Shown: positions 1-6,330, counted from the first letter of the stretch. The stretch: 8,526 bases of DNA from Ruminococcaceae bacterium UBA6842 (GCA_002451855.1 DKDS01000101.1:1-8526), one strand, 5' to 3'. Notes: generated by a model from the sequence alone, not told the origin. Numbers and translations are program-made.

Positions 1-334
1 CATACATCTGCTCGCCCGAGTATTCCGCTGATTTTACATAATCGGCGGGGTTTACGCCGTCCTCGGGGCTTACATGGCGTATGCGGTCGATTTTAAGCTG
101 GTCGGAGCCGTTATACTGAGAAACAACGCCCCTTATTTTAACAAGCTCGTTTACCGTGTACTCGCCGTAGGCATCGGGTGAATAGCGCCATAGCTTTGCG
201 TTTATCTCGCCGTCGGAATCGGCAAGCGTCATATCAAGGTAAGCGTCGCCCTTTGAAGAGGTTTTTTTATCAATACTCTTAATTAGACAAAAGCCGTCAA
301 CCAAGCCTTTATTATCTATTGGAGTGAAATTCAT
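1..334 (-). CDS. yhaM: 3'-5' exoribonuclease YhaM family, N-terminal part (cut by window edge)
   Basis: Reading the minus strand from the ATG at 334-332 gives 111 uninterrupted residues up to the window edge, starting MNFTPIDNKGLVDGFCLIKS. The pattern LIKSIDKKTSSKGDAYLDM, then LADSDGEINAKLW, then a predicted strand around VKIRGVVSQYNG, is the OB-fold nucleic-acid-binding domain of YhaM-type enzymes. The linker near VNPADYVKSAEYSGEQMY resembles the stretch that leads into the HD nuclease domain in that family. The HD domain itself, with its metal ligands, lies outside the window. YhaM proteins degrade RNA (and DNA) from the 3' end in Firmicutes. A GGAG ribosome binding site lies about 8 bases before the ATG. 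The gene starts 22 bases after the purA stop codon with no terminator between, so it is probably co-transcribed with purA. A different OB-fold protein cannot be fully excluded because only the N-terminus is visible. Confidence 0.8.
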   Translation of the reverse strand, partial: MNFTPIDNKGLVDGFCLIKSIDKKTSSKGDAYLDMTLADSDGEINAKLWRYSPDAYGEYTVNELVKIRGVVSQYNGSDQLKIDRIRHVSPEDGVNPADYVKSAEYSGEQMY

Positions 335-356
335 AATTGTCTCCGTTCCTGTTGCG

Positions 357-1634
357 CTAATTTTTGATAATTATATTTTCACGGGCAGGTCCGTTGCTGA
401 CCATTGCTATTTTAAAGCCGATTTCCTTTTCGATAAACTCTATGTATTTACGGCAGTTTTCGGGGAGCTTATCGTATTCGGTTATGCCTGTTATATCGCA
501 TTTCCAACCCGGAAGTACGGTAAGAACCGGCTTTGCCTTTTCAAGAAGCGCGGTAACGGGGAAGTCCTTTGTTACCTTACCGTCTATTTCATATCCCGTG
601 CAAACCTTTATTTCGTCAAGATACGAAAGCGCGTCTACAACGGTAAGCACTGCATGCGTTGTACCCTGTACCTCGCAGCCGTAACGGGTGGCAACGCAGT
701 CAAACCAACCCATTCTTCTCGGTCTGCCTGTGGTAGCACCGTATTCGCCGCCGTCGCCGCCGTGGTCGCGGAGTTCCTTAGCCTCGTCGCCGAATATTTC
801 GCTTACAAATGCGCCTGCGCCCACCGCAGAGGAATACGCCTTGATAACGGTGTATATTTCCTTGATTGAATAGGGGGGAAGTCCCGCGCCGACAGCGCCG
901 TAGCCTGCTATTGTGTTTGACGAAGTAACCATGGGGTAAATACCGTGGTCGGTATCCTTAAGTGTTCCGAGCTGACCTTCAAGCAAAATGGTTTTTCCTG
1001 CTTTTTCCGCGTCGTAAAGGAATTTTCTCACATCCCCTACAAAAGGAGCTATTCCTTTGCGCCATTCCATCATTTTATCGAATATATCGTCGACCTTGAG
1101 CGGCTCCTTATGGTAGAGATTTTCAATAAGTATGTTCTTTACCTCAAGAATACGGGTAAGCTTTTCACGAAGCTTTACCTCGTCAAAAAGCTCGCACACC
1201 TGAAAGCCGATTTTAGCGTACTTGTCCGAATAAAAGGGAGCAATACCCGATTTTGTTGAACCGAAGCTCGCTTTACCAAGCCTTTCCTCCTCGTACATAT
1301 CAAAAAGAATATGGTAAGGCATTACCATCTGACAACGCTCGGATATAAGAAGCTTAGGAGCGGGAACACCCTTTGAGACTACCTCGTTGTATTCCTTTAA
1401 AAGCTTTTCAACATCGAGAGCCACGCCGTTGCCGATACAGTTAGTAACACCGTCGTTAAATACGCCGGACGGCAAGGTATGAAGCGCAAATTTGCCGTAT
1501 TTGTTTTTAATAGTATGACCGGCATTGGCACCGCCCTGAAAACGAACGACCGCGTCCGCATTACCGGCGAGCATATCGGTTATTTTACCCTTACCCTCGT
1601 CGCCCCAGTTAGCGCCTACAACTGCTTTTACCAT
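357..1634 (-). CDS. purA: Adenylosuccinate synthetase (clostridial-type PurA)
   Basis: This 425-residue cytoplasmic enzyme joins IMP and aspartate using GTP to form adenylosuccinate, the first committed step from IMP to AMP. The length is normal for the family. The phosphate loop WGDEGKGKITD is at residues 10-20 with the catalytic Asp12. GGANAGHT at 34-41 carries the catalytic His40. The IMP-binding stretch HGIYPMVTSSNT is at 230-241 and GATTGRPRRMGWFD at 299-312. Several active-site segments differ from the E. coli/Bacillus consensus: GSTKSGIAP (125-133) replaces GTTGRGIGP, EGQLG (219-223) replaces EGAQG, and TVVD (331-334) replaces the guanine-binding TKLD. From memory these are features of a PurA subfamily common in Clostridia, so the enzyme is probably active. 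The ATG at 1634 has a GGGGAAA ribosome binding site at 1641-1647 and its own promoter upstream. yhaM follows closely. Confidence 0.96.
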   Translation of the reverse strand: MVKAVVGANWGDEGKGKITDMLAGNADAVVRFQGGANAGHTIKNKYGKFALHTLPSGVFNDGVTNCIGNGVALDVEKLLKEYNEVVSKGVPAPKLLISERCQMVMPYHILFDMYEEERLGKASFGSTKSGIAPFYSDKYAKIGFQVCELFDEVKLREKLTRILEVKNILIENLYHKEPLKVDDIFDKMMEWRKGIAPFVGDVRKFLYDAEKAGKTILLEGQLGTLKDTDHGIYPMVTSSNTIAGYGAVGAGLPPYSIKEIYTVIKAYSSAVGAGAFVSEIFGDEAKELRDHGGDGGEYGATTGRPRRMGWFDCVATRYGCEVQGTTHAVLTVVDALSYLDEIKVCTGYEIDGKVTKDFPVTALLEKAKPVLTVLPGWKCDITGITEYDKLPENCRKYIEFIEKEIGFKIAMVSNGPARENIIIKN

Positions 1635-1660
1635 AATTCATTTCCCCAATTTTTATATAT

Positions 1661-1684
1661 TGTAAATGCCCAAAGGCAGTTACA
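1661..1684 (-). promoter_or_regulatory. Imperfect dyad at the purA transcription start
   Basis: Two 10-base arms, TGTAAATGCC (1661-1670) and GGCAGTTACA (1675-1684), are complementary except at one position and are separated by CAAA. The right arm begins just downstream of the purA -10 box, so the dyad spans the expected start of transcription. It could be a repressor operator, or a hairpin at the 5' end of the purA mRNA that affects its stability. There is no T-run after it on the minus strand, so it is not a terminator. It does not resemble the Bacillus PurR box. The function is inferred only. Confidence 0.45.
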
Positions 1685-1688
1685 GTTT

Positions 1689-1717
1689 ATTATACAATGA
1701 CCTTTGCCATAATTCAA
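1689..1717 (-). promoter_or_regulatory. Sigma-A type promoter for purA-yhaM
   Basis: On the minus strand, TTGAAT (1717-1712) and a perfect TATAAT (1694-1689) are separated by exactly 17 bases. The -35 box overlaps the stop codon of the upstream MATE gene. Transcription would start near 1682, giving a leader of about 47 bases before the purA ATG. Confidence 0.75.
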
Positions 1718-3060
1718 GTCTTAAATTTTGATATAGCTGTTATACGCTTCAGATATATCATATAAGCGCAGCACATTATAAGACAAACTGCGGCGGATAT
1801 GGGTACGGCAAAGCCGATTTTCATAAGGTCGGGCGATACACCCCTGCTGAAGAGATAGGAAAGGGGTATTCGCACGGCAAAAGCCGTAATAATTCCCTCT
1901 GCCATAACGAAGCCTGTCTTACCCATTCCGTTGAAAAATCCGAGCTGACAGAAATAAATGCTTATCAGCAAATGCTCGGCGGCACAGCCCCTCTGGTAGC
2001 GCGCGGCGGCGGCAATAACTTCGGGATTTTTCTCAAATACGGACGCCAGCATTTCGGGGAAGAACATTGTAGCGCAAAAAACAAGTATGCCGAACGCAAA
2101 TGAAATGACGGTTGAAATTTTCAACGCGCTGTATGCCCGTTTCGGCTGACCTGCTCCCATATTCTGCGCCACAAACGCCGACAGAGCAGACATAAAGGAA
2201 AACGGAACTATTGAAAGGAAGACAAACAGTTTTTCCGAAATTCCTATACTTGCGGACGCCACAAGCCCCAAAGAATTAAGTATTGAGGTGAGTATTAAAA
2301 ACGAAACTCTTGTTAAAAAATCCTGAAGCGCTATCGGAGTGCCGATTTTAAGGATAGCTCCGACCGTATTTTTTGCTTTAAAGCTCTCTTTTGTAATTCT
2401 GAACGGCAATCCGCCCTTAACTATATAAACCGCCGAGAAAATAACGCTTACCGCCTGCGCCGCAACGGTTGCGTACGCCGCTCCCGCCGCGCCCATATTA
2501 AAGCCGCCCACAAGCAGCAAATCGCCGATAATATTCACAATACAGGCTATAAGAATAAATATAAGCGGCATTTTGGAATTGCCTACACCTCTGAAAAGTC
2601 CGCTTACCGCATTATAAGCCGAAATAAAAACCGTTCCGACGCCGCAAATTCTTATATACTCTATTCCGGCGTTTTCAGCCTCGGGCGGAATCTGCATTAT
2701 TTTAAGCGCGCCCTGAGCCGCCGCAATAAGCAAAACGGAGAGAATAACGGACAAAACCGCAAGCAGCTTTATCATACCTGCGCAGGTTGCGCCCGCCCTT
2801 TTCTTATCATCAGCGCCTATCGCCTGACCGATAAGAACCGTAACGCCTGTGGTAAGACCGATTATAATACCTGTAACGCCCTGCATAAGCTGACTGCCCG
2901 TTGAGACCGCCGAAAAATCCGCCGTTGTTCCGTAATGCCCCACAACAATCAGATCCACCGCACCGTAAAGCGCCTGCAAAAGCTGTGAGAGCATAAGCGG
3001 CAGCGCAAATTTAATAAGCGGCGGTAAAATTTTTCCCTTTAAAAATGTATTTTCCTGCAT
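1714..3060 (-). CDS. MATE family multidrug/cation antiporter
   Basis: This 448-residue integral membrane protein has the length and roughly twelve hydrophobic segments of the MATE family, which exports drugs or metabolites in exchange for Na+ or H+. The first MatE half covers about residues 15-180 and the second about 240-405. Family-like motifs are the first helix region with VDLIVVGHYG (about 36-45), LFRGVGNSKMPLIF around 160, and VNIIGDLLLVGG near 180-190. The protein is closer to the DinF/NorM-like Firmicutes group than to flippases such as MurJ; the substrate cannot be told from sequence. The ATG at 3060 follows an AGGAAAGA ribosome binding site. It lies just past the amidase terminator, and I see no convincing promoter of its own, so it may depend on readthrough. 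Its stop codon overlaps the purA -35 box. Confidence 0.93.
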   Translation of the reverse strand: MQENTFLKGKILPPLIKFALPLMLSQLLQALYGAVDLIVVGHYGTTADFSAVSTGSQLMQGVTGIIIGLTTGVTVLIGQAIGADDKKRAGATCAGMIKLLAVLSVILSVLLIAAAQGALKIMQIPPEAENAGIEYIRICGVGTVFISAYNAVSGLFRGVGNSKMPLIFILIACIVNIIGDLLLVGGFNMGAAGAAYATVAAQAVSVIFSAVYIVKGGLPFRITKESFKAKNTVGAILKIGTPIALQDFLTRVSFLILTSILNSLGLVASASIGISEKLFVFLSIVPFSFMSALSAFVAQNMGAGQPKRAYSALKISTVISFAFGILVFCATMFFPEMLASVFEKNPEVIAAAARYQRGCAAEHLLISIYFCQLGFFNGMGKTGFVMAEGIITAFAVRIPLSYLFSRGVSPDLMKIGFAVPISAAVCLIMCCAYMIYLKRITAISKFKT

Positions 3061-3078
3061 ATTTATCTTTCCTAATCA

Positions 3079-3103
3079 CAAAACAAGCCGCCCTGACGGG
3101 CGG
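3079..3103 (-). terminator. Intrinsic terminator after the amidase gene
   Basis: A perfect 6-bp stem, CCGCCC (3088-3093) with GGGCGG (3098-3103), closes a 4-base loop. On the minus strand it is followed by CTTGTTTTG (3087-3079), a short T-rich run. It starts 8 bases past the amidase stop codon. The T-run is imperfect, so termination may be partial, and the MATE ribosome binding site comes directly after it. The plus-strand flank is less T-rich. Confidence 0.72.
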
Positions 3104-3111
3104 TCTGTTTA

Positions 3112-5127
3112 TTATTGTATCGACCTGAAATAATCCACTATTCCGTGTGCGACGGCTCTTGCTTTTTCTATATTTTTCTGCTCATTCTCGATGCCTGAAA
3201 AATCGCCCTTATTGGAAATATAGCCGTTTTCGGTAAGCACAACGGGGCACACGGTACTGCGGCACATAAAGTAATAGTGCCAGTTGAAATTATATTTTCC
3301 GTAAAGCGAAGCGCCCTCGGTCTGCGAAAATACGTATTCCGCCGCACGCTTTGAAAATGCGTTAAAGTAAAACGCTCCGAAGCCGTTGGCATTCGTATTT
3401 GTGCTTGAATCATGATGCACCGCAACGCAGAAATCGGGTTTAAGCTCTCTTATCATTTTAAGCTTATCGTCCGCGGAGCTTGTTGTATCACCCGTACGGG
3501 TCATATAAACCTCCGCACCCGCTTTTTCAAGCTCGGCTTTGATTTTATACGCCAAATTAAGGTTGGCGTTGCTTTCGTAATATCCGAAGCCCACAGCGCC
3601 CGAATCCTTGCCGCCGTGACCGACATCTATAAGAATTTTAGCACCGTTTAAGCTTACGCCGTATTCGTTTTCGGCGCTCTCGGTAACAGTTTTAGGGTTT
3701 AAAAATTCAAATACAAGCTGACCGTTATCGTTATAGCGGCTGTCCCAACCGTAAAACGCACCCTGCTTTTTAAGGTGTAAGCGCAGCGTGTAATCACGCA
3801 CCGCGGAGCCGTCGTCCGTGTAATTACATATTATCTCCGCCGACTTAAAGAGGGGATTATCCTCGGGAATGGCTATCTCACCCTCAAATACGGTTGCGTA
3901 ACAGAAGGTAATATCAATATAGTTATATGTAACGCTGCTGACGGTAAAATCCTGCTTTGACGGATTGGTGTAGCCCTGCGGCAAAATATCAAAATAAAAC
4001 GGTGCTTTCCAAAGGCTGTCAAAGGTTAAAACGGTATGTCTGCCGTCGTTTTGTACTCCTGCCGATTTGATTTCGTTGTGGTCGGGGAGGGAGCCGATAT
4101 ATCTTCTTACAACCGGCTTAAGCTCCGTATACGGCTTATTCTTTCTTTCAAGATAAACACGGTAGCCCGCGCGCAGGGTCACATAATTGCTTTCCTTATA
4201 ATTAACAAGGCTTGTGGAGCAATAATCAAGCGTACCCTTCGGAAGATAATTGTTCGTGGGCTTCGACCAATCGACAGAGCCGTCCTTAAGGCTTTGGTTG
4301 CTGACATTGCCGTCGAAGGTCTCGGCGTTGTATTCAATAATTTCCGCAATATAACCGGAACCGACATTCATATATCTTCCGCCGTTCGGCGTTGCGTTCG
4401 GGTCGTAATCTACAATAACATCGCTCTTTTTGCATATTATTTTTTCGGAGGTAAAGGTTTCGCTTTTTCCGTTATGCGTCGCCTTGTAGGTGATTTTACC
4501 GAGATTTATGTCCTCGGCATTATCACCGGGCAGCTTAAACACACCGCTGTAACCTATAAACTCGGTTTCGTCAGTCTCGGAATTATTCTGTGCGGTAAGG
4601 GTAATGGTATCAGAACCGAGAGTTGCCGTGACGGCACTGCCCTTGCGCGCGGTTACGCTTGCAACAATGGTTGAGCCGCTCGGATATGACTGCGACTTTG
4701 ACGGTGAATAATCCTTAATAATTACATATCTGTAATTGACCGTATAAACGGTTTTTTCACCCTTATGTTCAAAGGTAAAGGTGTTTTTGCCAACCTTAAG
4801 CTCGGTTTCATAGGTGAAAATGCCGCCTTCGCCTCTGGCAATTTCATTGCCGTTTATGTAAAGAGGCTCGGCAGGGTCGGATGTGCCGGAAAACGAATAG
4901 AACGGCTCGGTGACATAGACCGTCTGCTTGCTTTGCGAGGTAACAACAAGCCTTATGCCGTTATCTACGGGTTCTTCCGCAGAAGAAACCTCGGAGGAAA
5001 CAACGGTACTGCTTATCGGGTCTGAAGAAATATTATCGACTTCGGCGGCTTTTTTACAGGCGGAAGAGGAAACGGCGAGAACCGCCGCCGCAATGATTAC
5101 GGTAATTTTCTTTATATTCAAATTCAT
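3112..5127 (-). CDS. Lipoprotein-like N-acetylmuramoyl-L-alanine amidase (Amidase_3)
   Basis: This 671-residue exported protein would cut the bond between MurNAc and L-alanine in peptidoglycan. The N-terminus has a KK-containing start, a hydrophobic core (about 8-19) and SSAC with Cys24, a slightly atypical lipobox that suggests membrane anchoring. A Ser/Glu-rich linker follows (26-55). Residues about 58-135 look like an Ig/cadherin-like beta domain, and the long middle part (about 140-495) has no motif I recognise. The Amidase_3 domain fills 498-668. Its zinc ligands are visible: His504 in DVGHGGKDSGAVG, Glu518 in YYESNANL and His571 in VAVHHDSS, and the catalytic Glu633 lies in VLTENGYISN. 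All key residues are present. The ATG at 5127 follows AAAGGAG at short spacing. The gene is transcribed divergently from a SigH-like sigma factor and ends in a terminator. A role in cell separation, wall turnover or sporulation is possible but not shown. Confidence 0.9.
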   Translation of the reverse strand: MNLNIKKITVIIAAAVLAVSSSACKKAAEVDNISSDPISSTVVSSEVSSAEEPVDNGIRLVVTSQSKQTVYVTEPFYSFSGTSDPAEPLYINGNEIARGEGGIFTYETELKVGKNTFTFEHKGEKTVYTVNYRYVIIKDYSPSKSQSYPSGSTIVASVTARKGSAVTATLGSDTITLTAQNNSETDETEFIGYSGVFKLPGDNAEDINLGKITYKATHNGKSETFTSEKIICKKSDVIVDYDPNATPNGGRYMNVGSGYIAEIIEYNAETFDGNVSNQSLKDGSVDWSKPTNNYLPKGTLDYCSTSLVNYKESNYVTLRAGYRVYLERKNKPYTELKPVVRRYIGSLPDHNEIKSAGVQNDGRHTVLTFDSLWKAPFYFDILPQGYTNPSKQDFTVSSVTYNYIDITFCYATVFEGEIAIPEDNPLFKSAEIICNYTDDGSAVRDYTLRLHLKKQGAFYGWDSRYNDNGQLVFEFLNPKTVTESAENEYGVSLNGAKILIDVGHGGKDSGAVGFGYYESNANLNLAYKIKAELEKAGAEVYMTRTGDTTSSADDKLKMIRELKPDFCVAVHHDSSTNTNANGFGAFYFNAFSKRAAEYVFSQTEGASLYGKYNFNWHYYFMCRSTVCPVVLTENGYISNKGDFSGIENEQKNIEKARAVAHGIVDYFRSIQ

Positions 5128-5166
5128 TTGCTCCTTTTTAAACGCATTTATAATTTGACAATACCT

Positions 5167-5194
5167 ATTATACGCAAACGCTCGGATTTTTCAA
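5167..5194 (-). promoter_or_regulatory. Sigma-A type promoter for the amidase gene
   Basis: On the minus strand, TTGAAA (5194-5189) and a perfect TATAAT (5172-5167) are separated by 16 bases. Transcription would start near 5160, about 33 bases before the amidase ATG. It faces away from the sigma-factor promoter in the same intergenic region. Confidence 0.7.
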
Positions 5195-5263
5195 TAGTTA
5201 TTAATTTTTTGTAATAATTTAAGATCAAAAATACGGTAAAATGGCTTAAAACAAATATTTTTC

Positions 5264-5292
5264 TTGACATTTTCATTATAATAATGTATCAT
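5264..5292 (+). promoter_or_regulatory. Strong sigma-A type promoter for the sigma-factor gene
   Basis: A perfect TTGACA (5264-5269), a 17-base spacer and TATCAT (5287-5292, 5 of 6 matches) form a near-consensus promoter, preceded by an AT-rich stretch that could act as an UP element. The spacer contains a perfect dyad, CATTAT-A-ATAATG (5274-5286), touching the -10 box. Transcription would start near 5299, which rules out the upstream in-frame ATG at 5284 as the start of translation. Confidence 0.75.
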
Positions 5293-5322
5293 AAGTGCAT
5301 AAACAACTATGAAGTGAAAACA

Positions 5323-5889
5323 ATGAGTAATAATTTTGTCGAAAATTACAAGAAAATGTCTGATGAGGACATTGTTTCGTTAATTAACGGCGGTGAGCTG
5401 GAGCTTTTACAAATTATTATCGAGCGCTATTTACCGAAAATTCTCTATTGTGTGAACAAGTATTCGGGTACGCTCGAAAGGGAAGACGCAATTCAGGAAG
5501 CTACATATGCCTTGTATTCGGCGGTAAAGAATTATAAAAGCGGTAAATCCTCGTTTTCCACTTTTGCGATGCTGTGTATCAAAAGGTCATTGTTTTTAAG
5601 CTTTAAGAAAACTAACCGTCAAAAGGATGTTCCCGATGATTTGGTGACCTCGCTTGACTCGGTTGAGATTGCGGACTGTAACAGTCCCGAAAAAATATTT
5701 TTTGACCGTGAAAGCTTAAAATCGCTTACGGATTCGATAAGGCTTGAGCTTTCGGGTCTTGAATACAGCGTGCTGACGCTTTTTCTTGAGGGAAAAAGAT
5801 ATTCGCAAATTGCGGATGAGCTTGGCATCAGTGAAAAATCGGTCAACAACGCGCTTATACGCATAAGAAAAAAATTGAAAAAGCAGTAG
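5323..5889 (+). CDS. Sigma-70 family RNA polymerase sigma factor, SigH/Spo0H-like
   Basis: This 188-residue protein directs RNA polymerase to specific promoters. Region 2 is at about 28-98: ERYLPKILYCVNKY, then EREDAIQEATYALYSAVKNY (core binding and -10 recognition), then SSFSTFAMLCIKRSL. NRQKDVP followed by SLD resembles the TRQKH-P-SLD stretch after region 2 in SigH. Region 4 (about 140-186) holds the -35-binding helix-turn-helix YSQIADELGISEKSVNNALI. This two-domain layout with SigH-like linkers fits the Spo0H group better than typical ECF factors. I chose the ATG at 5323 because the ATG at 5284 overlaps the -10 box. The ribosome binding site is weak (GAAGTGA); an in-frame GTG at 5314 is an alternative. 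There is no adjacent anti-sigma factor gene. The gene is not in the usual rlmB/secE/nusG neighbourhood of sigH, so it may be a paralogue. Confidence 0.88.
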   Translation: MSNNFVENYKKMSDEDIVSLINGGELELLQIIIERYLPKILYCVNKYSGTLEREDAIQEATYALYSAVKNYKSGKSSFSTFAMLCIKRSLFLSFKKTNRQKDVPDDLVTSLDSVEIADCNSPEKIFFDRESLKSLTDSIRLELSGLEYSVLTLFLEGKRYSQIADELGISEKSVNNALIRIRKKLKKQ

Positions 5890-5909
5890 CTTTACTTATT
5901 AATTATAAT

Positions 5910-5921
5910 GCCGTTTACGGC
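5910..5921 (+). terminator. Small hairpin after the sigma-factor gene (weak terminator or leader element)
   Basis: GCCG (5910-5913) and CGGC (5918-5921) form a 4-bp stem with a TTTA loop, followed by TTATATAT. The stem is short and the T-run is broken by A, so termination would be inefficient. A TATAAT sequence directly precedes it (5904-5909) without a good -35 box, so it might instead lie at the 5' end of a transcript for the next gene. Confidence 0.3.
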
Positions 5922-5929
5922 TTATATAT

Positions 5930-5992
5930 GCCCATGTAGTTTAACAGCAGAACATTGTTTCCAAAGATGTCGGTGCGATTCCGTCCGGGGCT
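5930..5992 (+). ncRNA. Degenerate tRNA-like sequence (possible pseudo-tRNA or leader RNA)
   Basis: This stretch reads like a shortened tRNA of the Gly/Trp type. GCCC (5930-5933) can pair with GGGC (5988-5991) as an acceptor end. TA then GTTT, AACAGCA and GAAC (5937-5953) match a D-arm. TTTCCAAA (5958-5965) matches an anticodon loop that could be read as UCC (Gly) or CCA (Trp). CGG-TGCGATT-CCG (5971-5983) matches a T-arm. It is about ten bases too short, and the anticodon stem pairs poorly unless a 9-base loop is allowed (ACATT 5952-5956 with GATGT 5966-5970). The usual D-loop GG is AG and the T-loop TTC is TGC. There is no CCA end. It is therefore unlikely to be a normal translation tRNA. It lies 28 bases before the zinc-ribbon gene, so it could be part of that gene's 5' leader. 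Confidence 0.35.
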
Positions 5993-6019
5993 AATAAACA
6001 ACCAAGAGAGGTAAAAGAG

Positions 6020-6310
6020 ATGTTTGAAGACAAAACGCTGGTTTGCAAAGATTGCGGCGAGGAGTTCGTATTTACTGCGAGAGAGCAGGAGTTTTACGAG
6101 TCCAAGGGCTTTGTGAACGAGCCTCAGCGCTGCAAGGCTTGCCGCGATAAGCGCAAGAATGCAGGCAGAGCACCCAGGGAAATGCACGAGGCAGTATGTG
6201 CCGCTTGCGGCGGTGTTGCGAAGGTTCCGTTTACACCCCGTGACGACCGTCCTGTATATTGCAGTGAATGTTTTGCAAAGATGAAGGAAGAAGAAAACAA
6301 AGCTGAATAA
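6020..6310 (+). CDS. Small zinc-ribbon protein with four CxxC pairs (zf-trcl/CxxC-x17-CxxC type)
   Basis: This 96-residue soluble protein has eight cysteines in two apparent zinc sites. The first is C9-x2-C12 paired with C38-x2-C41, within the conserved-looking LVCKDCGEEFVFTAREQEFY segment. The second is C60-x2-C63 paired with C81-x2-C84, with VKVPF-like sequence (AKVPFTPRDDRPVYC) between the pairs. A basic linker (about 42-53) joins them, and the tail is acidic and lysine-rich. This layout is that of a family of probable zinc-ribbon proteins common in Clostridia and some other phyla; their function is not established as far as I know, though nucleic-acid or protein binding is a reasonable guess. 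A GAGAGG ribosome binding site lies about 8-9 bases before the ATG. The gene is the last of its unit and ends in a strong terminator. A tRNA-like sequence lies just upstream. Confidence 0.88.
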   Translation: MFEDKTLVCKDCGEEFVFTAREQEFYESKGFVNEPQRCKACRDKRKNAGRAPREMHEAVCAACGGVAKVPFTPRDDRPVYCSECFAKMKEEENKAE

Positions 6311-6330
6311 TTTATTTTGTTAGTTTTGGT

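Noticed and set aside
324..869. Plus-strand reading frame of 181 codons over the end of purA
   Set aside because: It is antisense to the well-supported purA gene, has no recognisable domain, and overlaps the yhaM start; its composition is what a shadow frame would give.
1661..1684. Terminator between the MATE gene and purA
   Set aside because: The stem is imperfect and followed by mixed A/T sequence rather than a T-run on the minus strand, and it lies downstream of the purA promoter.
4036..4674. Plus-strand reading frame of 212 codons inside the amidase gene
   Set aside because: It is antisense to a gene with intact catalytic residues, and the product resembles no family I know. I see no promoter or ribosome binding site for it.
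5284..5322. Longer sigma-factor start at the ATG at 5284
   Set aside because: This ATG lies between the promoter boxes, upstream of the predicted transcription start, and has no ribosome binding site; the extra 13 residues match nothing in the family.
5930..5992. Annotation as a functional tRNA-Gly or tRNA-Trp
   Set aside because: It is too short, has poor anticodon-stem pairing, altered D- and T-loop invariant bases and no CCA end; kept only as a tRNA-like element.
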